Under the pieces are notes generated by a model. The model saw nothing but the letters and a program-made list of their open reading frames with translations, had not been told where the DNA came from and made no database searches. From NCBI GenBank assembly GCA_902825855.1, contig CADECW010000072.1, positions 4,105 to 37,376 of the forward strand: 33,272 nt of DNA. Reading direction: 5' to 3'. Origin of the DNA: an uncultured Rhodospirillales bacterium. GTDB lineage: Bacteria > Pseudomonadota > Alphaproteobacteria > Reyranellales > Reyranellaceae. A program made the position numbers and the translations under genes. Shown piece after piece: positions 25,492 through 33,272 of the stretch; positions within the stretch are counted from its first letter, which is position 1; every line of letters begins with the position of its first letter.

Positions 25492-26456
25492 GCACGCGCG
25501 CCTCGCTGCTGATCGGCCTGTTCATGCTGGTACTGCTCGCGCTGGTGCCGGTCGATCTCACCGACATGGGCGTGCCGTATGCCGGCCTGCGCCGCTACGG
25601 CACCTACATCCTCACCCTGTGGCTGGTGACGGCGATTGCTGCGATGGGTGTGAACCTGATCGTCGGCTATGCCGGACAGGAGACGCTGGCGCAGGCCGCC
25701 TTTGTCGGCATCGGCGCCTATCTGACGGCCGTCGTGACCAAGGGGGGCCTCCCGTTCGGTGTCGCCTTCGCAGCCTCGGGCCTGCTGACCTTCGCCATCG
25801 GCGTTGCGCTCGGGTTCCCGGCGTTACGCGTACAGAAGCACTATCTCGCGTTCGTCACGCTCGCATTCTCGGTCCTGTGCTGGCTGGTGTTCCGTAACGA
25901 GGAGTGGATCACGGGCGGCGTCATGGGCATCCGCGACATCGAGCGGCCGTCGTTCCTTGGCTGGCCGCTGCGCAATCACGTCCGCTTCTACTGGTTCGTG
26001 CTCGGCATCGCCTCGATCATGACCTTCGTGCTGTGGTGGATCGTGCGCTCACCCTGGGGCCGCGCCTTCACCGCCCTGCGCGAGAACCCGTTGCGCGCGG
26101 AAAGCCTGGGTGTCGATGTCAGGCTCTACACCCTGCTCGCTTTCGCCCTGGGATGCGCCTACGGCGGCATGGCGGGCAGCCTCTATGCGCCGCTGGTCGA
26201 GTTCATCGATCCCAGCCCGTTCGCGCTCGGGCCCTCGCTGCTCTTCATGCTCATGGTGGTGATCGGCGGCAGCGGCACCTTTCTCGGGCCGTTCGTCGGG
26301 GCCGGCGTCGCCGTGCTGCTGCCCGAATGGCTGCGTGCCTGGGAGACCTGGTACCTGCTGATCTACGCCGTCCTTGTGATGGTCATGATGGCCTTTTTCC
26401 CCGGCGGCGTCGTCGGCCTGGTGTCGCGCCTGCTGACCAGAAAGGCGCGGTCATGA
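25488..26456 (+). CDS. Liv-type ABC transporter permease (LivM-like)
   Basis: A 322-residue inner-membrane permease pairing with the LivH-like protein. Landmarks are NLIVGYAGQETLAQAAFVGI near residues 56-75, the coupling region SPWGRAFTALRENPLRAESL, and GGSGTFLGPFVGA near the C-terminus. The family more often has SLGHAAF where this protein has TLAQAAF. The gene overlaps both neighbours by four bases (ATGA), indicating tight translational coupling. Confidence 0.95.
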   Translation: MSTRASLLIGLFMLVLLALVPVDLTDMGVPYAGLRRYGTYILTLWLVTAIAAMGVNLIVGYAGQETLAQAAFVGIGAYLTAVVTKGGLPFGVAFAASGLLTFAIGVALGFPALRVQKHYLAFVTLAFSVLCWLVFRNEEWITGGVMGIRDIERPSFLGWPLRNHVRFYWFVLGIASIMTFVLWWIVRSPWGRAFTALRENPLRAESLGVDVRLYTLLAFALGCAYGGMAGSLYAPLVEFIDPSPFALGPSLLFMLMVVIGGSGTFLGPFVGAGVAVLLPEWLRAWETWYLLIYAVLVMVMMAFFPGGVVGLVSRLLTRKARS

Positions 26457-27196
26457 CGGCGCTGCTCGAGGTTCGCGATATCGAGAAATCGTTCGGCGGC
26501 GTGCAGGCCGTCCGCGGTGTCTCCTTCGACGTCCGCGACGGCGAGATTCTCGGCGTGATCGGCCCCAACGGTTCCGGCAAGTCGACATTGTTCAACTGCA
26601 TCCTGGGGCAGCTCGTGCCCGATCGCGGCAGCGTGCGGGTCAATGGCCGCGACGTGACCGGCCTCAGACCCTCGCGGCTCAATCGCCTGGGTGTCAGCCG
26701 CACCTTCCAGCTGCTGCAGGTCTTTCCCGAGCTGACGGTGCGCGAGAACCTGGTCCTGGCCGGCCAGGAACATCGCGGCTCCCGCCTATCTCGGCTGTTC
26801 GGTCCGCGCGACGCCGGCTTGGGTGCCGAGGCCGACCGCATGCTCGATTTCTTCCGCCTGCGCCGGCTGGAGGACGAAAAGGCCGGCAGCCTGTCCTACG
26901 GCCAGCAGAAGCTCCTGGACGCCGCCATGGCCTTCATGTCGGGCTCGCGCCTGGTGCTGCTCGACGAGCCGGCCGGCGGCGTCAATCTCACCATGCTGGC
27001 GGACCTGCGTGAACGGTTGGAGGCGATCAATCGGGAGACGGGCGTCACCTTCGTCGTGATCGAGCACAACATGGAGTTCGTCATGGCGCTGTGCTCGCGG
27101 CTGATCGTGCTCGCCGAGGGGCGTATCATCGCCGAGGGCGCGCCCGCCGAGGTGCGACGCGACCCGGTGGTGATCGAAGCCTATCTGGGGCACTGA
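26453..27196 (+). CDS. Liv-type ABC transporter ATP-binding protein (LivG-like)
   Basis: A 247-residue ABC ATPase starting at ATG 26453, overlapping the permease stop. Walker A GPNGSGKST lies at 37-45, the signature is LSYGQQKLL, Walker B is LVLLDEPAGGVN, and the switch histidine is in VIEHNMEFV. The DEPAGGVN form and the extended loop between Walker A and the signature are typical of LivG rather than LivF. It should pair with the following ATPase on the cytoplasmic side of the importer. Confidence 0.95.
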   Translation: MTALLEVRDIEKSFGGVQAVRGVSFDVRDGEILGVIGPNGSGKSTLFNCILGQLVPDRGSVRVNGRDVTGLRPSRLNRLGVSRTFQLLQVFPELTVRENLVLAGQEHRGSRLSRLFGPRDAGLGAEADRMLDFFRLRRLEDEKAGSLSYGQQKLLDAAMAFMSGSRLVLLDEPAGGVNLTMLADLRERLEAINRETGVTFVVIEHNMEFVMALCSRLIVLAEGRIIAEGAPAEVRRDPVVIEAYLGH

Positions 27197-27197
27197 T

Positions 27198-27935
27198 ATG
27201 GCCGGCGACGCAATCCTCACCCTCGACAGCGTCGTCGCCGGTTACGGCAAGATGACGATTCTGAACGGCGTTACCGCCGCGATCCGCCGCGGTGCCATCA
27301 CCACGGTGATCGGGCCTAACGGTGCGGGCAAGTCGACCCTGTTCAAGACGGTATTCGGGCTTCTGAACGTTCGGTCCGGCCGCGTTGCCTTCGATGGCGC
27401 CGACACGACCTCGCGCGAGCCTCGCCGTATGCTTGACGCCGGCGTGTGCTACGTGCCGCAGGGTCGCAATCTCTTTCCCGAGCTTTCGGTCCGGCACAAT
27501 CTGGAGCTGGGCGGCGTCGCGCTCTCCGACACGTCGCGCCTCGCCGGCCGCATGGATGAACTGATGGCGCGCTTCCCCATGCTGCGCGAGAAGGCCGATG
27601 CGCAGGCCTCGACCCTGTCGGGCGGCCAGCAGAAGCTTCTGGAAGTCGCGCGCGGTCTCCTGCTCCAGCCCAAGCTGATGTTGATCGACGAGCCGTCGAT
27701 CGGCCTGTCGCCCCTGATGGTCCAGGAGGTCTTCTCGATCCTGAAGGACCTGCGCAGTGCGGGCGTATCGATCCTGATGATCGAGCAGAATGCCCGCCAG
27801 GCGCTGGCCATCTCCGACTACGGCCTGGTGTTGGAGCAGGGCCAGACCCGTATCGAGGACACTGCACCGAACATCCTGTCCGACCCACGCATCGCCCAGC
27901 TTTTCCTGGGCGGCGGATTGGCCCCAGCGACATAG
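27198..27935 (+). CDS. Liv-type ABC transporter ATP-binding protein (LivF-like)
   Basis: A 245-residue ABC ATPase starting one base after the LivG-like stop. Walker A GPNGAGKST is at 39-47. GVCYVPQGRNLFPELSV is the LivF-specific segment, followed by signature LSGGQQKLLE, Walker B LMLIDEPSIGLSP and switch region MIEQNARQAL. With the preceding four genes it completes a hydrophobic-amino-acid-type ABC importer. The next gene, a shikimate dehydrogenase homologue, begins nine bases after its stop. Confidence 0.95.
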   Translation: MAGDAILTLDSVVAGYGKMTILNGVTAAIRRGAITTVIGPNGAGKSTLFKTVFGLLNVRSGRVAFDGADTTSREPRRMLDAGVCYVPQGRNLFPELSVRHNLELGGVALSDTSRLAGRMDELMARFPMLREKADAQASTLSGGQQKLLEVARGLLLQPKLMLIDEPSIGLSPLMVQEVFSILKDLRSAGVSILMIEQNARQALAISDYGLVLEQGQTRIEDTAPNILSDPRIAQLFLGGGLAPAT

Positions 27936-27944
27936 GAGATCGCG

Positions 27945-28832
27945 ATGACCTCACGCATGCTCGTCGGCCTGATCGGCACCAATATCCAGAAGTCGCTGGC
28001 GCCGGCGCTGCACGAGGATGCCTTCGCGGCGGCCCGTGTCTCGGGCCATTACCATCTGATGGACGTCGCGACCTTGCAGGGCCGCCGTCTCGAGGACCTG
28101 CTGGGCGCGGCCCGCACCGCCGGCTTTGCCGGTGTCAACATCACCCATCCGTTCAAGGAAGCGGTGATCCCGCTGCTCGACGCGGTCTCGACCGAGGCGA
28201 CCGAGATCGGTGCGGTGAACACGGTGGTGTTCGACAAGAGCGGCCGCACGACCGGCCACAACACCGATTGCTCGGGCTTCCGTCAGGCCTTCATCGAGAC
28301 CTTCGGCGCCGATGCCCTGCGGGACCAGCCGGTGCTGCTGCTGGGCGCCGGTGGGGCCGGGCGCGCGGTCGCCGTGGCGCTGATGGCATTGGGTGCCTCG
28401 ACGGTGCGAATCTTCGATCAGGATCGAGGGCGCGCGACCGGCCTCTGCGCCGATCTCATCATGCGTTTCGGCGCCGGTCGCTGCGAGCTGTTGACCGATG
28501 CGGAAACGGCGGCCGGGCAGGTCGCCGGCATCGTCAATGCGACACCGGTGGGCATGACCGGCTATCCCGGCGTCCCGTTGCCGGTGCGGCTGATCCAGAA
28601 GCACCACTTCGTCGCGGACGTGATCTACACGCCGATCGATACCAAGTTCGTGTTGGCCGCCCAGAAGAAGGGCTGCCGGACCATGAATGGCGGCGGCATG
28701 TGCGTGCATCAGGCGGTCGATGCCTTCCGCCATTTCACCGGTCTCGTGCCCGACGTGACGCGCATGAAGCGGACCTTCGAGACGGCCTGCGCCGCCCGCG
28801 ACGCGGCTTCTTCGACGGGAGGCCCGAAATGA
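27945..28832 (+). CDS. shikimate/quinate dehydrogenase family protein, probably catabolic
   Basis: A 295-residue AroE/YdiB-family oxidoreductase interconverting shikimate and 3-dehydroshikimate (some members also act on quinate). The catalytic Lys is K71 in NITHPFKE and the catalytic Asp is D108 in HNTDCSGF. The glycine-rich nucleotide loop is GAGGAGRA (135-142). At the end of the next beta strand is an acidic residue (IFDQD, D158) instead of the NRT motif of NADP-dependent biosynthetic AroE, which suggests NAD use and thus an oxidative, catabolic role. It sits between the importer and the dehydroshikimate dehydratase, overlapping the latter by four bases. Family assignment is firm; direction and cofactor are inferred. 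Confidence 0.92.
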   Translation: MTSRMLVGLIGTNIQKSLAPALHEDAFAAARVSGHYHLMDVATLQGRRLEDLLGAARTAGFAGVNITHPFKEAVIPLLDAVSTEATEIGAVNTVVFDKSGRTTGHNTDCSGFRQAFIETFGADALRDQPVLLLGAGGAGRAVAVALMALGASTVRIFDQDRGRATGLCADLIMRFGAGRCELLTDAETAAGQVAGIVNATPVGMTGYPGVPLPVRLIQKHHFVADVIYTPIDTKFVLAAQKKGCRTMNGGGMCVHQAVDAFRHFTGLVPDVTRMKRTFETACAARDAASSTGGPK

Positions 28833-30715
28833 AAACAGCCATCGCCACGGTCTGTCTGAGCGGCGGGCTCGACGACAAGCTGGAGGCCATCGCGAATGCA
28901 GGCTTCGAGCGCGTCGAGCTGTTCGAGAACGACCTCCTGTCGTTCAATGGCTCGCCCGCCGATGTGCGGCGCATGATCGAGGACTACCGGCTGCAGACCA
29001 TAACCTTCCAGCCGTTCCGCGACTTCGAAGGCATGCCGCCCGTCTTGCGCGAGCGCGCGCTGACCCGGGCCGAGCGCAAGTTCGACGTCATGGAGGCGCT
29101 GGGCTGCGACCTGCTGATGGTCTGTTCCAACGTCTCGCCCGACAGTCTGGGCGGCATCGACCGCGCCGCCGCCGATCTGCGCGAGCTCGGCGAGCGCGCT
29201 GCCGGGCGCGGCATGCGCATCGCCTTCGAGGCGCTGGCCTGGGGCCGTCACATCAACGATTACCGTGACGCGTGGGAGGCCGTGCGGCGTGCCGACCATC
29301 CCGCCGTCGGTCTGGTGCTCGATACCTTCCACATCCTGGCGCGCGGCACCGATCTCTCCGCCATCCGCGCCATCCCGCGCGACCGCATCTTCCTCGTTCA
29401 GGCCGCCGACGCGCCGCGGCTCGATATGGACTACCTCTCGTGGAGCCGGCACTTTCGCAATTTCCCTGGCCAGGGAGACTTTCCCCTCGACGACTTCATG
29501 GATGCGCTGGCCGCCACCGGATTCGATGGACTCTTCTCGCTGGAAATCTTCAATGATCAGTTCCGCAGCGGCTCGACGCGCCAGGTGGCGGTCGACGGCC
29601 ATCGCTCGCTGATCTATCTGCTCGACCGGCTGCACTCTCGCTCGGGCCACACCGTTGCCGGCCTGACGCCGATGCCGCAACGAGCCAAGTGCCTGGGCGT
29701 CGAGTTCATCGAGTTCGCCCTCGACGATCAGGCCGCCGTCCCCTTCGAGAGCATGCTGCAGGGGCTGGGCTTCCGCCGGGCCGGCCAACACATCTCCAAG
29801 CAGGTCACGCGATGGCGCCAAGGCGACATCAATATCGTCGTCAATACCGAGAAGGAGGGCTTCGCCCACTCCTACAACATCACCCACGGTACGTCGGTCT
29901 GTGCGCTCGGCCTGCGCGTCGATGACGCCGCCGCCACGCTGGATCGCGCCCAGCTCCTGCTCGACATGCCGTTCCGCCAGGCCGTCGGGCCTGGCGAACT
30001 GGAGATTCCCGCGGTGCGCGGCCTTGGCGGCAGCCTGGTCTATTTCGTCGATCGCAAGTCCGATCTGGGCCGCGTGTGGGACATCGAATTCCGCCCGGTC
30101 ACGGACGGCTCGGACAAGGGAGACGCCGGCCTGCAACGGGTCGACCACCTTCAGCAGGTCATGCTTTACGACGAGATGCTGAGCTGGCTCCTGTTCTACA
30201 CCTCGCTGCTCGAGGTCGACAAGACGCCGGCGCAGGACGTGCTCGATCCCGGCGGACTGGTGAAGAGCCAGGTGGTGCAGTCCGACGATGGCCGATTGCG
30301 CCTGGTGTTGAACGGCTCGCAGTCCGGTCGCACCCAGACCTCGCGTTTTCTCTCGGAGGCCTTCGGCTCGGGCGTCCAGCACATCGCGCTGGCGACCGAC
30401 GATCTGCTGGCGACGGTGCGGCAGCTCGAAACGAACGGCGTGAAGCTGCTGCCGGTGCCCGAGAACTACTACGACGACCTGGAAGCCAAGAGCGAGCTCA
30501 CGATGGAGCTGATCGAAGCGCTTAAGGCGCACAACATCTTCTACGACCGCGAAGGAGATGCCGAGTATTTCCAGGTCTATACGAACACCATCGAGGACCG
30601 TTTCTTCTTCGAGATCGTCGAGCGCCGCGGCTACCGCGGCTACGGTGCGGTCAACGCCCCCATCCGACTGGCCGCACAGGCGAGACTTGGACCTGGCAAC
30701 ACTGGACGGATGTAG
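28829..30715 (+). CDS. quiC: two-domain 3-dehydroshikimate dehydratase (DSD-HPPD-like fusion, QuiC type)
   Basis: A 628-residue protein with two metal-binding domains. The N-terminal TIM barrel (1-270) has ligands E134 (AFEAL), D165 (VLDTFH), Q191 (LVQAAD) and E239 (SLEIFND), the expected set for 3-dehydroshikimate dehydratase, which makes protocatechuate. The C-terminal part (about 285-610) is a 4-hydroxyphenylpyruvate-dioxygenase-like fold with the His-His-Glu set H440, H518 and E595 retained. This architecture matches the QuiC1-type enzymes of Pseudomonas. The start overlaps the dehydrogenase stop by four bases, and it is the last gene of the operon. The activity of the second domain is uncertain; the metal site looks intact. 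Confidence 0.93.
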   Translation: MKTAIATVCLSGGLDDKLEAIANAGFERVELFENDLLSFNGSPADVRRMIEDYRLQTITFQPFRDFEGMPPVLRERALTRAERKFDVMEALGCDLLMVCSNVSPDSLGGIDRAAADLRELGERAAGRGMRIAFEALAWGRHINDYRDAWEAVRRADHPAVGLVLDTFHILARGTDLSAIRAIPRDRIFLVQAADAPRLDMDYLSWSRHFRNFPGQGDFPLDDFMDALAATGFDGLFSLEIFNDQFRSGSTRQVAVDGHRSLIYLLDRLHSRSGHTVAGLTPMPQRAKCLGVEFIEFALDDQAAVPFESMLQGLGFRRAGQHISKQVTRWRQGDINIVVNTEKEGFAHSYNITHGTSVCALGLRVDDAAATLDRAQLLLDMPFRQAVGPGELEIPAVRGLGGSLVYFVDRKSDLGRVWDIEFRPVTDGSDKGDAGLQRVDHLQQVMLYDEMLSWLLFYTSLLEVDKTPAQDVLDPGGLVKSQVVQSDDGRLRLVLNGSQSGRTQTSRFLSEAFGSGVQHIALATDDLLATVRQLETNGVKLLPVPENYYDDLEAKSELTMELIEALKAHNIFYDREGDAEYFQVYTNTIEDRFFFEIVERRGYRGYGAVNAPIRLAAQARLGPGNTGRM

Positions 30716-30820
30716 ACTGGTCCAGCAGACCGTTTGTGGTGATGGCCATTGGCGCGATGCTATGCTGAACCGCACTGGAGACGCGAGCTGGAAGCCGCCG
30801 CTCGAGCGAGTGCCGATGCG

Positions 30821-31483
30821 ATGTCATGGCAGACACTCCGTCATTCCGTAACACGTCGTGCGCAGCTGAGAGCCTGTCTCGCGGCCACCACGTTGTGGAC
30901 GCTGCCGGGCTGCCGCTCGACGCCGTCGCCGATATATCGAGAAGCGCCTGGTGATAGCGTCCCGATCTATGTGCTTGCGCCGGGCTGGCATACCGAGATC
31001 GCGCTCTCAATGGACGTTGTCCAACATCCTTTGAAGGCGGTGACGCTTGATTTTCCGGGTGCCCAATACCTCTCGTTCGGCTGGGGTGAACGCAACTACT
31101 TCATGGCGCGCGCGCCCACTTTCGGCGATGCCATGAGCGCGCTGTTTCCCGGACCTGCGGTGCTTCTGGTGACCCCGCTATACCGCGCACCGCAGGACTC
31201 GAGGGCTGGCAAGCAGGTGTTCGAGCTCAAGCTGTCGACGACAGGGCTCGATCGACTGTCGAACCACCTGTGGACGGCGTTCGACAGGTCGGGCGATGGG
31301 ACGCCGCGCCGGCTCGCGGCAGGCCACGAGCCCGGAAGCGTCTTCTATGCCGCGACCGGGACATATAGTGCGAGCTACACCTGCAACACATGGACAGCGG
31401 AAGCCTTGCGTGTTGGCGGGGTACCCGTGACGTCAGCGGGCGTTGTTTTTGCGAATGAAGTGACCGACCAACTCCGCCGTTGA
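30821..31483 (+). CDS. DUF2459-like putative lipoprotein
   Basis: About 220 residues from ATG 30821. Earlier in-frame starts exist but give an unlikely N-terminus. A basic stretch with TRR precedes a hydrophobic segment ending in LPGC (C31), a plausible lipobox, so it is probably anchored to a membrane on the periplasmic side. The body shows GWHTEI (H57), LSFGWGERNYFM and YTCNTW (C188), which recall the DUF2459 family. The conserved His and Cys suggest a papain- or NlpC-like hydrolase, but this is conjecture. It stands alone between the shikimate operon and the third binding protein. Confidence 0.75.
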   Translation: MSWQTLRHSVTRRAQLRACLAATTLWTLPGCRSTPSPIYREAPGDSVPIYVLAPGWHTEIALSMDVVQHPLKAVTLDFPGAQYLSFGWGERNYFMARAPTFGDAMSALFPGPAVLLVTPLYRAPQDSRAGKQVFELKLSTTGLDRLSNHLWTAFDRSGDGTPRRLAAGHEPGSVFYAATGTYSASYTCNTWTAEALRVGGVPVTSAGVVFANEVTDQLRR

Positions 31484-31612
31484 GTGCGCATAGCCGAAGG
31501 ATCTCGAGGCCATGGCTTTTGGCGGGCGCAGGCCGCGCTCGGCCCGGGACAATCGCGACAAGTTCGATTACAGTAGTGCAAGCCCGGCAAATAACGGGCG
31601 ACTGGAGGCGGA

Positions 31613-33199
31613 ATGAGTTCAGGTCAAAAAGGCCACGAACTGCGTCCTGCGTATGCCAGTGTAACGGTCGGCCGTCGCGAGCTTCTCGTCGCCGGTGGAC
31701 TGGGCCTGCTGACGGGTGTCGCCCGCCAGGCGGCGGCGGCTTCGTCCGATCAATTGACGTGGGGAGTCCATGTCTCCCTCGCGCCATCCTGGTTCGAGCC
31801 CGCCGAGGTTTCAGGTATCATCACGCCGTTCATGGTGCTCTATGCGCTGCATGACGCCATGGTCAAGCCGATGCCTGGCAAGCCGTTCGCGCCGAGCCTC
31901 GCCGAGTCGGTCAAGGCCTCGGAAGACGGGCGCACATACGACTTCGTGATTCGCGAAGGGGCTGTGTTCCACAACGGCGAGCCCGTGACCGCGGCGGACG
32001 TGAAGTTCTCCTTCGATCGATATCGCGGCGTCGCGCACGATCTGTTGAAATCCCGGGTCGCCGAGGTCGAGGCGCCTGACGCCCGGCATGTGCGCTTCCG
32101 TTTGAAAGAGCCGTGGCCGGATTTCCTGACCTTCTACGCCACGGCAACCGGCGCGGGCTGGATCGTGCCGAAAAGCTATGTCGAGAAAGTCGGCGACGAA
32201 GGCTTCAAGAAGGCGCCCATCGGCGCCGGCCCCTACAAGTTCGTCTCCTTCAAGCCCGGGGTGGAACTTGTCCTCGAGGCGTTCGAGCGGTACTGGCGCA
32301 AGAAGCCGCAGGTCAAGCGTCTCGTCTTCAAGGTGATCCCGGACGAGACCACGCGGCTTGCAGCGCTGAAGGCAGGCGAGATCGATATCGCCTATTCGGT
32401 GCGCGGCGAGTTGGCTGAGAGGCTGCGCGGCACGCCAGGCCTGGAACTCAAACCGGCCTTGGTGCAGGGTCCGTTCTGCCTCTACTTTCCCGACCAGTGG
32501 GACGATAAATCGCCGTGGCACGACGAGCGGGTACGCAGGGCCGTCAGCCTGGCGATCGACCGCAAGAGCATCAACGAAGCGTTGACGTTGGGCTTCTCGG
32601 AAATCACGGGAAACTCGATCGTTCCCAAGGGCTTCGATTTCTACTGGCAGCCGCCGGCACCGGAATTCGATCCCGACAAGGCGAAGCGGCTTCTGGCCGA
32701 CGCCGGATTGCGCGGCGGCTTCGATGCCGGCAACTACAATTGCGACTCCTCGTACTCCAATATCGGCGAAAGCGTCGTCGACAACCTGCTTGCCGTCGGC
32801 ATCCGCAGCAGGTTGCGGCCGGTCGAGCGTGCGGCGTTCATCAAGGAATTCAGCGAAAAGAAGTACAAGAACATCATCCAGGCTGGACCCGGCGCGTTCG
32901 GAAACGCCGCGACCCGCATCGAAGCGCACCTCGTGAAAGGCGGTGTCTTCTCCTACGGCAGCTATCCCGATATCGACGCTCTCTACCAGCAACAGGCGAT
33001 CGAACTGGATCGCTCACGGCGCGAAGCCATTCTCTTCAAGATCCAGCAGTTGATGGTCGACAGGACGATCTACGCCCCCATATGGCAGCTTTCCTTCATC
33101 AACGGCGTTGGACCGCGCGTCGGCGAATCCGGCTTCGGCCGGATCCTGCTGTTCCCTTACACGGCGCCCTACGAGGACATCACGATCAAGGCCACGTAA
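31613..33199 (+). CDS. family 5 ABC solute-binding protein (copy 3), orphan, Tat-type signal
   Basis: A 528-residue paralogue of the two binding proteins at 17321-20520, on the opposite strand and without transporter genes beside it. It has a twin-arginine motif (VGRRELLVAGGLGLL) and the family 5 hallmark FHNGEPVTAADVKFSFDRY. GGAGG lies four bases before ATG 31613. A small inverted repeat (GCCCG/CGGGC, 31582-31599) lies just before the ribosome-binding site. It may lend its ligand to the permeases encoded at 15501-17317, about 14 kb away, or to a transporter outside the window. Confidence 0.93.
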   Translation: MSSGQKGHELRPAYASVTVGRRELLVAGGLGLLTGVARQAAAASSDQLTWGVHVSLAPSWFEPAEVSGIITPFMVLYALHDAMVKPMPGKPFAPSLAESVKASEDGRTYDFVIREGAVFHNGEPVTAADVKFSFDRYRGVAHDLLKSRVAEVEAPDARHVRFRLKEPWPDFLTFYATATGAGWIVPKSYVEKVGDEGFKKAPIGAGPYKFVSFKPGVELVLEAFERYWRKKPQVKRLVFKVIPDETTRLAALKAGEIDIAYSVRGELAERLRGTPGLELKPALVQGPFCLYFPDQWDDKSPWHDERVRRAVSLAIDRKSINEALTLGFSEITGNSIVPKGFDFYWQPPAPEFDPDKAKRLLADAGLRGGFDAGNYNCDSSYSNIGESVVDNLLAVGIRSRLRPVERAAFIKEFSEKKYKNIIQAGPGAFGNAATRIEAHLVKGGVFSYGSYPDIDALYQQQAIELDRSRREAILFKIQQLMVDRTIYAPIWQLSFINGVGPRVGESGFGRILLFPYTAPYEDITIKAT

Positions 33200-33218
33200 C
33201 CGATCCTGCAATGCACCC

Positions 33219-33272
33219 CTAGTCGTAGAACTGCGGCGAGCGCTTCTGCGCCTGGCTCTGCGGTTTGTCGTG
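33219..33272 (-). CDS. C-terminal fragment of a gene cut by the window edge
   Basis: The last 17 codons and a TAG stop of a minus-strand frame reach the window end. The tail, ending KRSPQFYD, resembles the C-termini of crotonase/enoyl-CoA hydratase proteins, which often end in EKRxPxF. That similarity is weak and the rest of the gene is missing. It is convergent with the third binding-protein gene, 19 bases between the stops. Confidence 0.4.
   Translation of the reverse strand, partial: HDKPQSQAQKRSPQFYD

Noticed and set aside
28268..30715. An 815-codon open frame suggesting a fusion of shikimate dehydrogenase and dehydratase
   Set aside because: Its first part reads the dehydrogenase gene in the wrong frame. 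The dehydrogenase ends normally at 28832 and the dehydratase starts at 28829 with an ATGA overlap.
28709..30775. Minus-strand 688-codon open frame opposite the dehydratase
   Set aside because: It is antisense to a protein with seven correctly placed metal ligands and has no recognisable domain.

Overview
This is high-GC DNA with short intergenic gaps and many ATGA-type start/stop overlaps. It carries a dense mix of ABC transporters, a Bug-type binding protein, CoA-transferase, amidase and amidohydrolase genes, and a cyclase-TolB-TPR protein. That mix is typical of metabolically versatile soil or water Alphaproteobacteria (Bradyrhizobium- or Reyranella-like). The lineage is an inference from gene content. 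No rRNA, tRNA, transposase, CRISPR array or phage gene was seen.

Layout. (a) 1-2443: an edge region, a possible 40-residue membrane protein on the minus strand, and a Baeyer-Villiger-type flavin monooxygenase on the plus strand. (b) 7697-2576, minus strand: a compact three-gene unit encoding a class III nucleotide cyclase with TolB-like and TPR regions, a vanadium haloperoxidase/PAP2-type protein whose N-terminus is eight GGSA repeats, and an unusual subtilisin-like protease with no signal peptide. A good sigma70-type promoter and an inverted repeat precede it. This is the least conventional part of the window. (c) 10384-8067, minus strand: an amidohydrolase and a CaiB/BaiF CoA-transferase, divergent from a class V aminotransferase (10573-11760, plus strand). 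(d) 20520-11769, minus strand: two tandem paralogous family 5 solute-binding proteins, two permeases and two ATPases of a dipeptide/opine-type ABC importer, followed by an AtzG/GatC-like small subunit and an amidase. (e) 20782-22288: an orphan Bug-type binding protein, a 91-residue unknown and a 62-residue zinc-ribbon microprotein. (f) 22355-30715, plus strand: a LysR regulator, a complete Liv-type ABC importer (binding protein, two permeases, two ATPases), a shikimate dehydrogenase homologue and a two-domain 3-dehydroshikimate dehydratase. (g) 30821-33272: a DUF2459-like lipoprotein, a third paralogous family 5 binding protein without a transporter, and the cut-off end of a minus-strand gene.

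How they fit. Region (f) reads as a self-contained shikimate-to-protocatechuate module: import, oxidation to 3-dehydroshikimate, then dehydration to protocatechuate. Regulation is probably by the LysR protein through a palindrome overlapping its own 3' end. A long hairpin between the binding-protein and permease genes probably sets unequal expression. Region (d) looks like uptake of an amide- or peptide-like compound followed by hydrolysis. Region (b) couples a cyclic-nucleotide enzyme to two hydrolase/oxidase-type effectors; its biological role is unknown.
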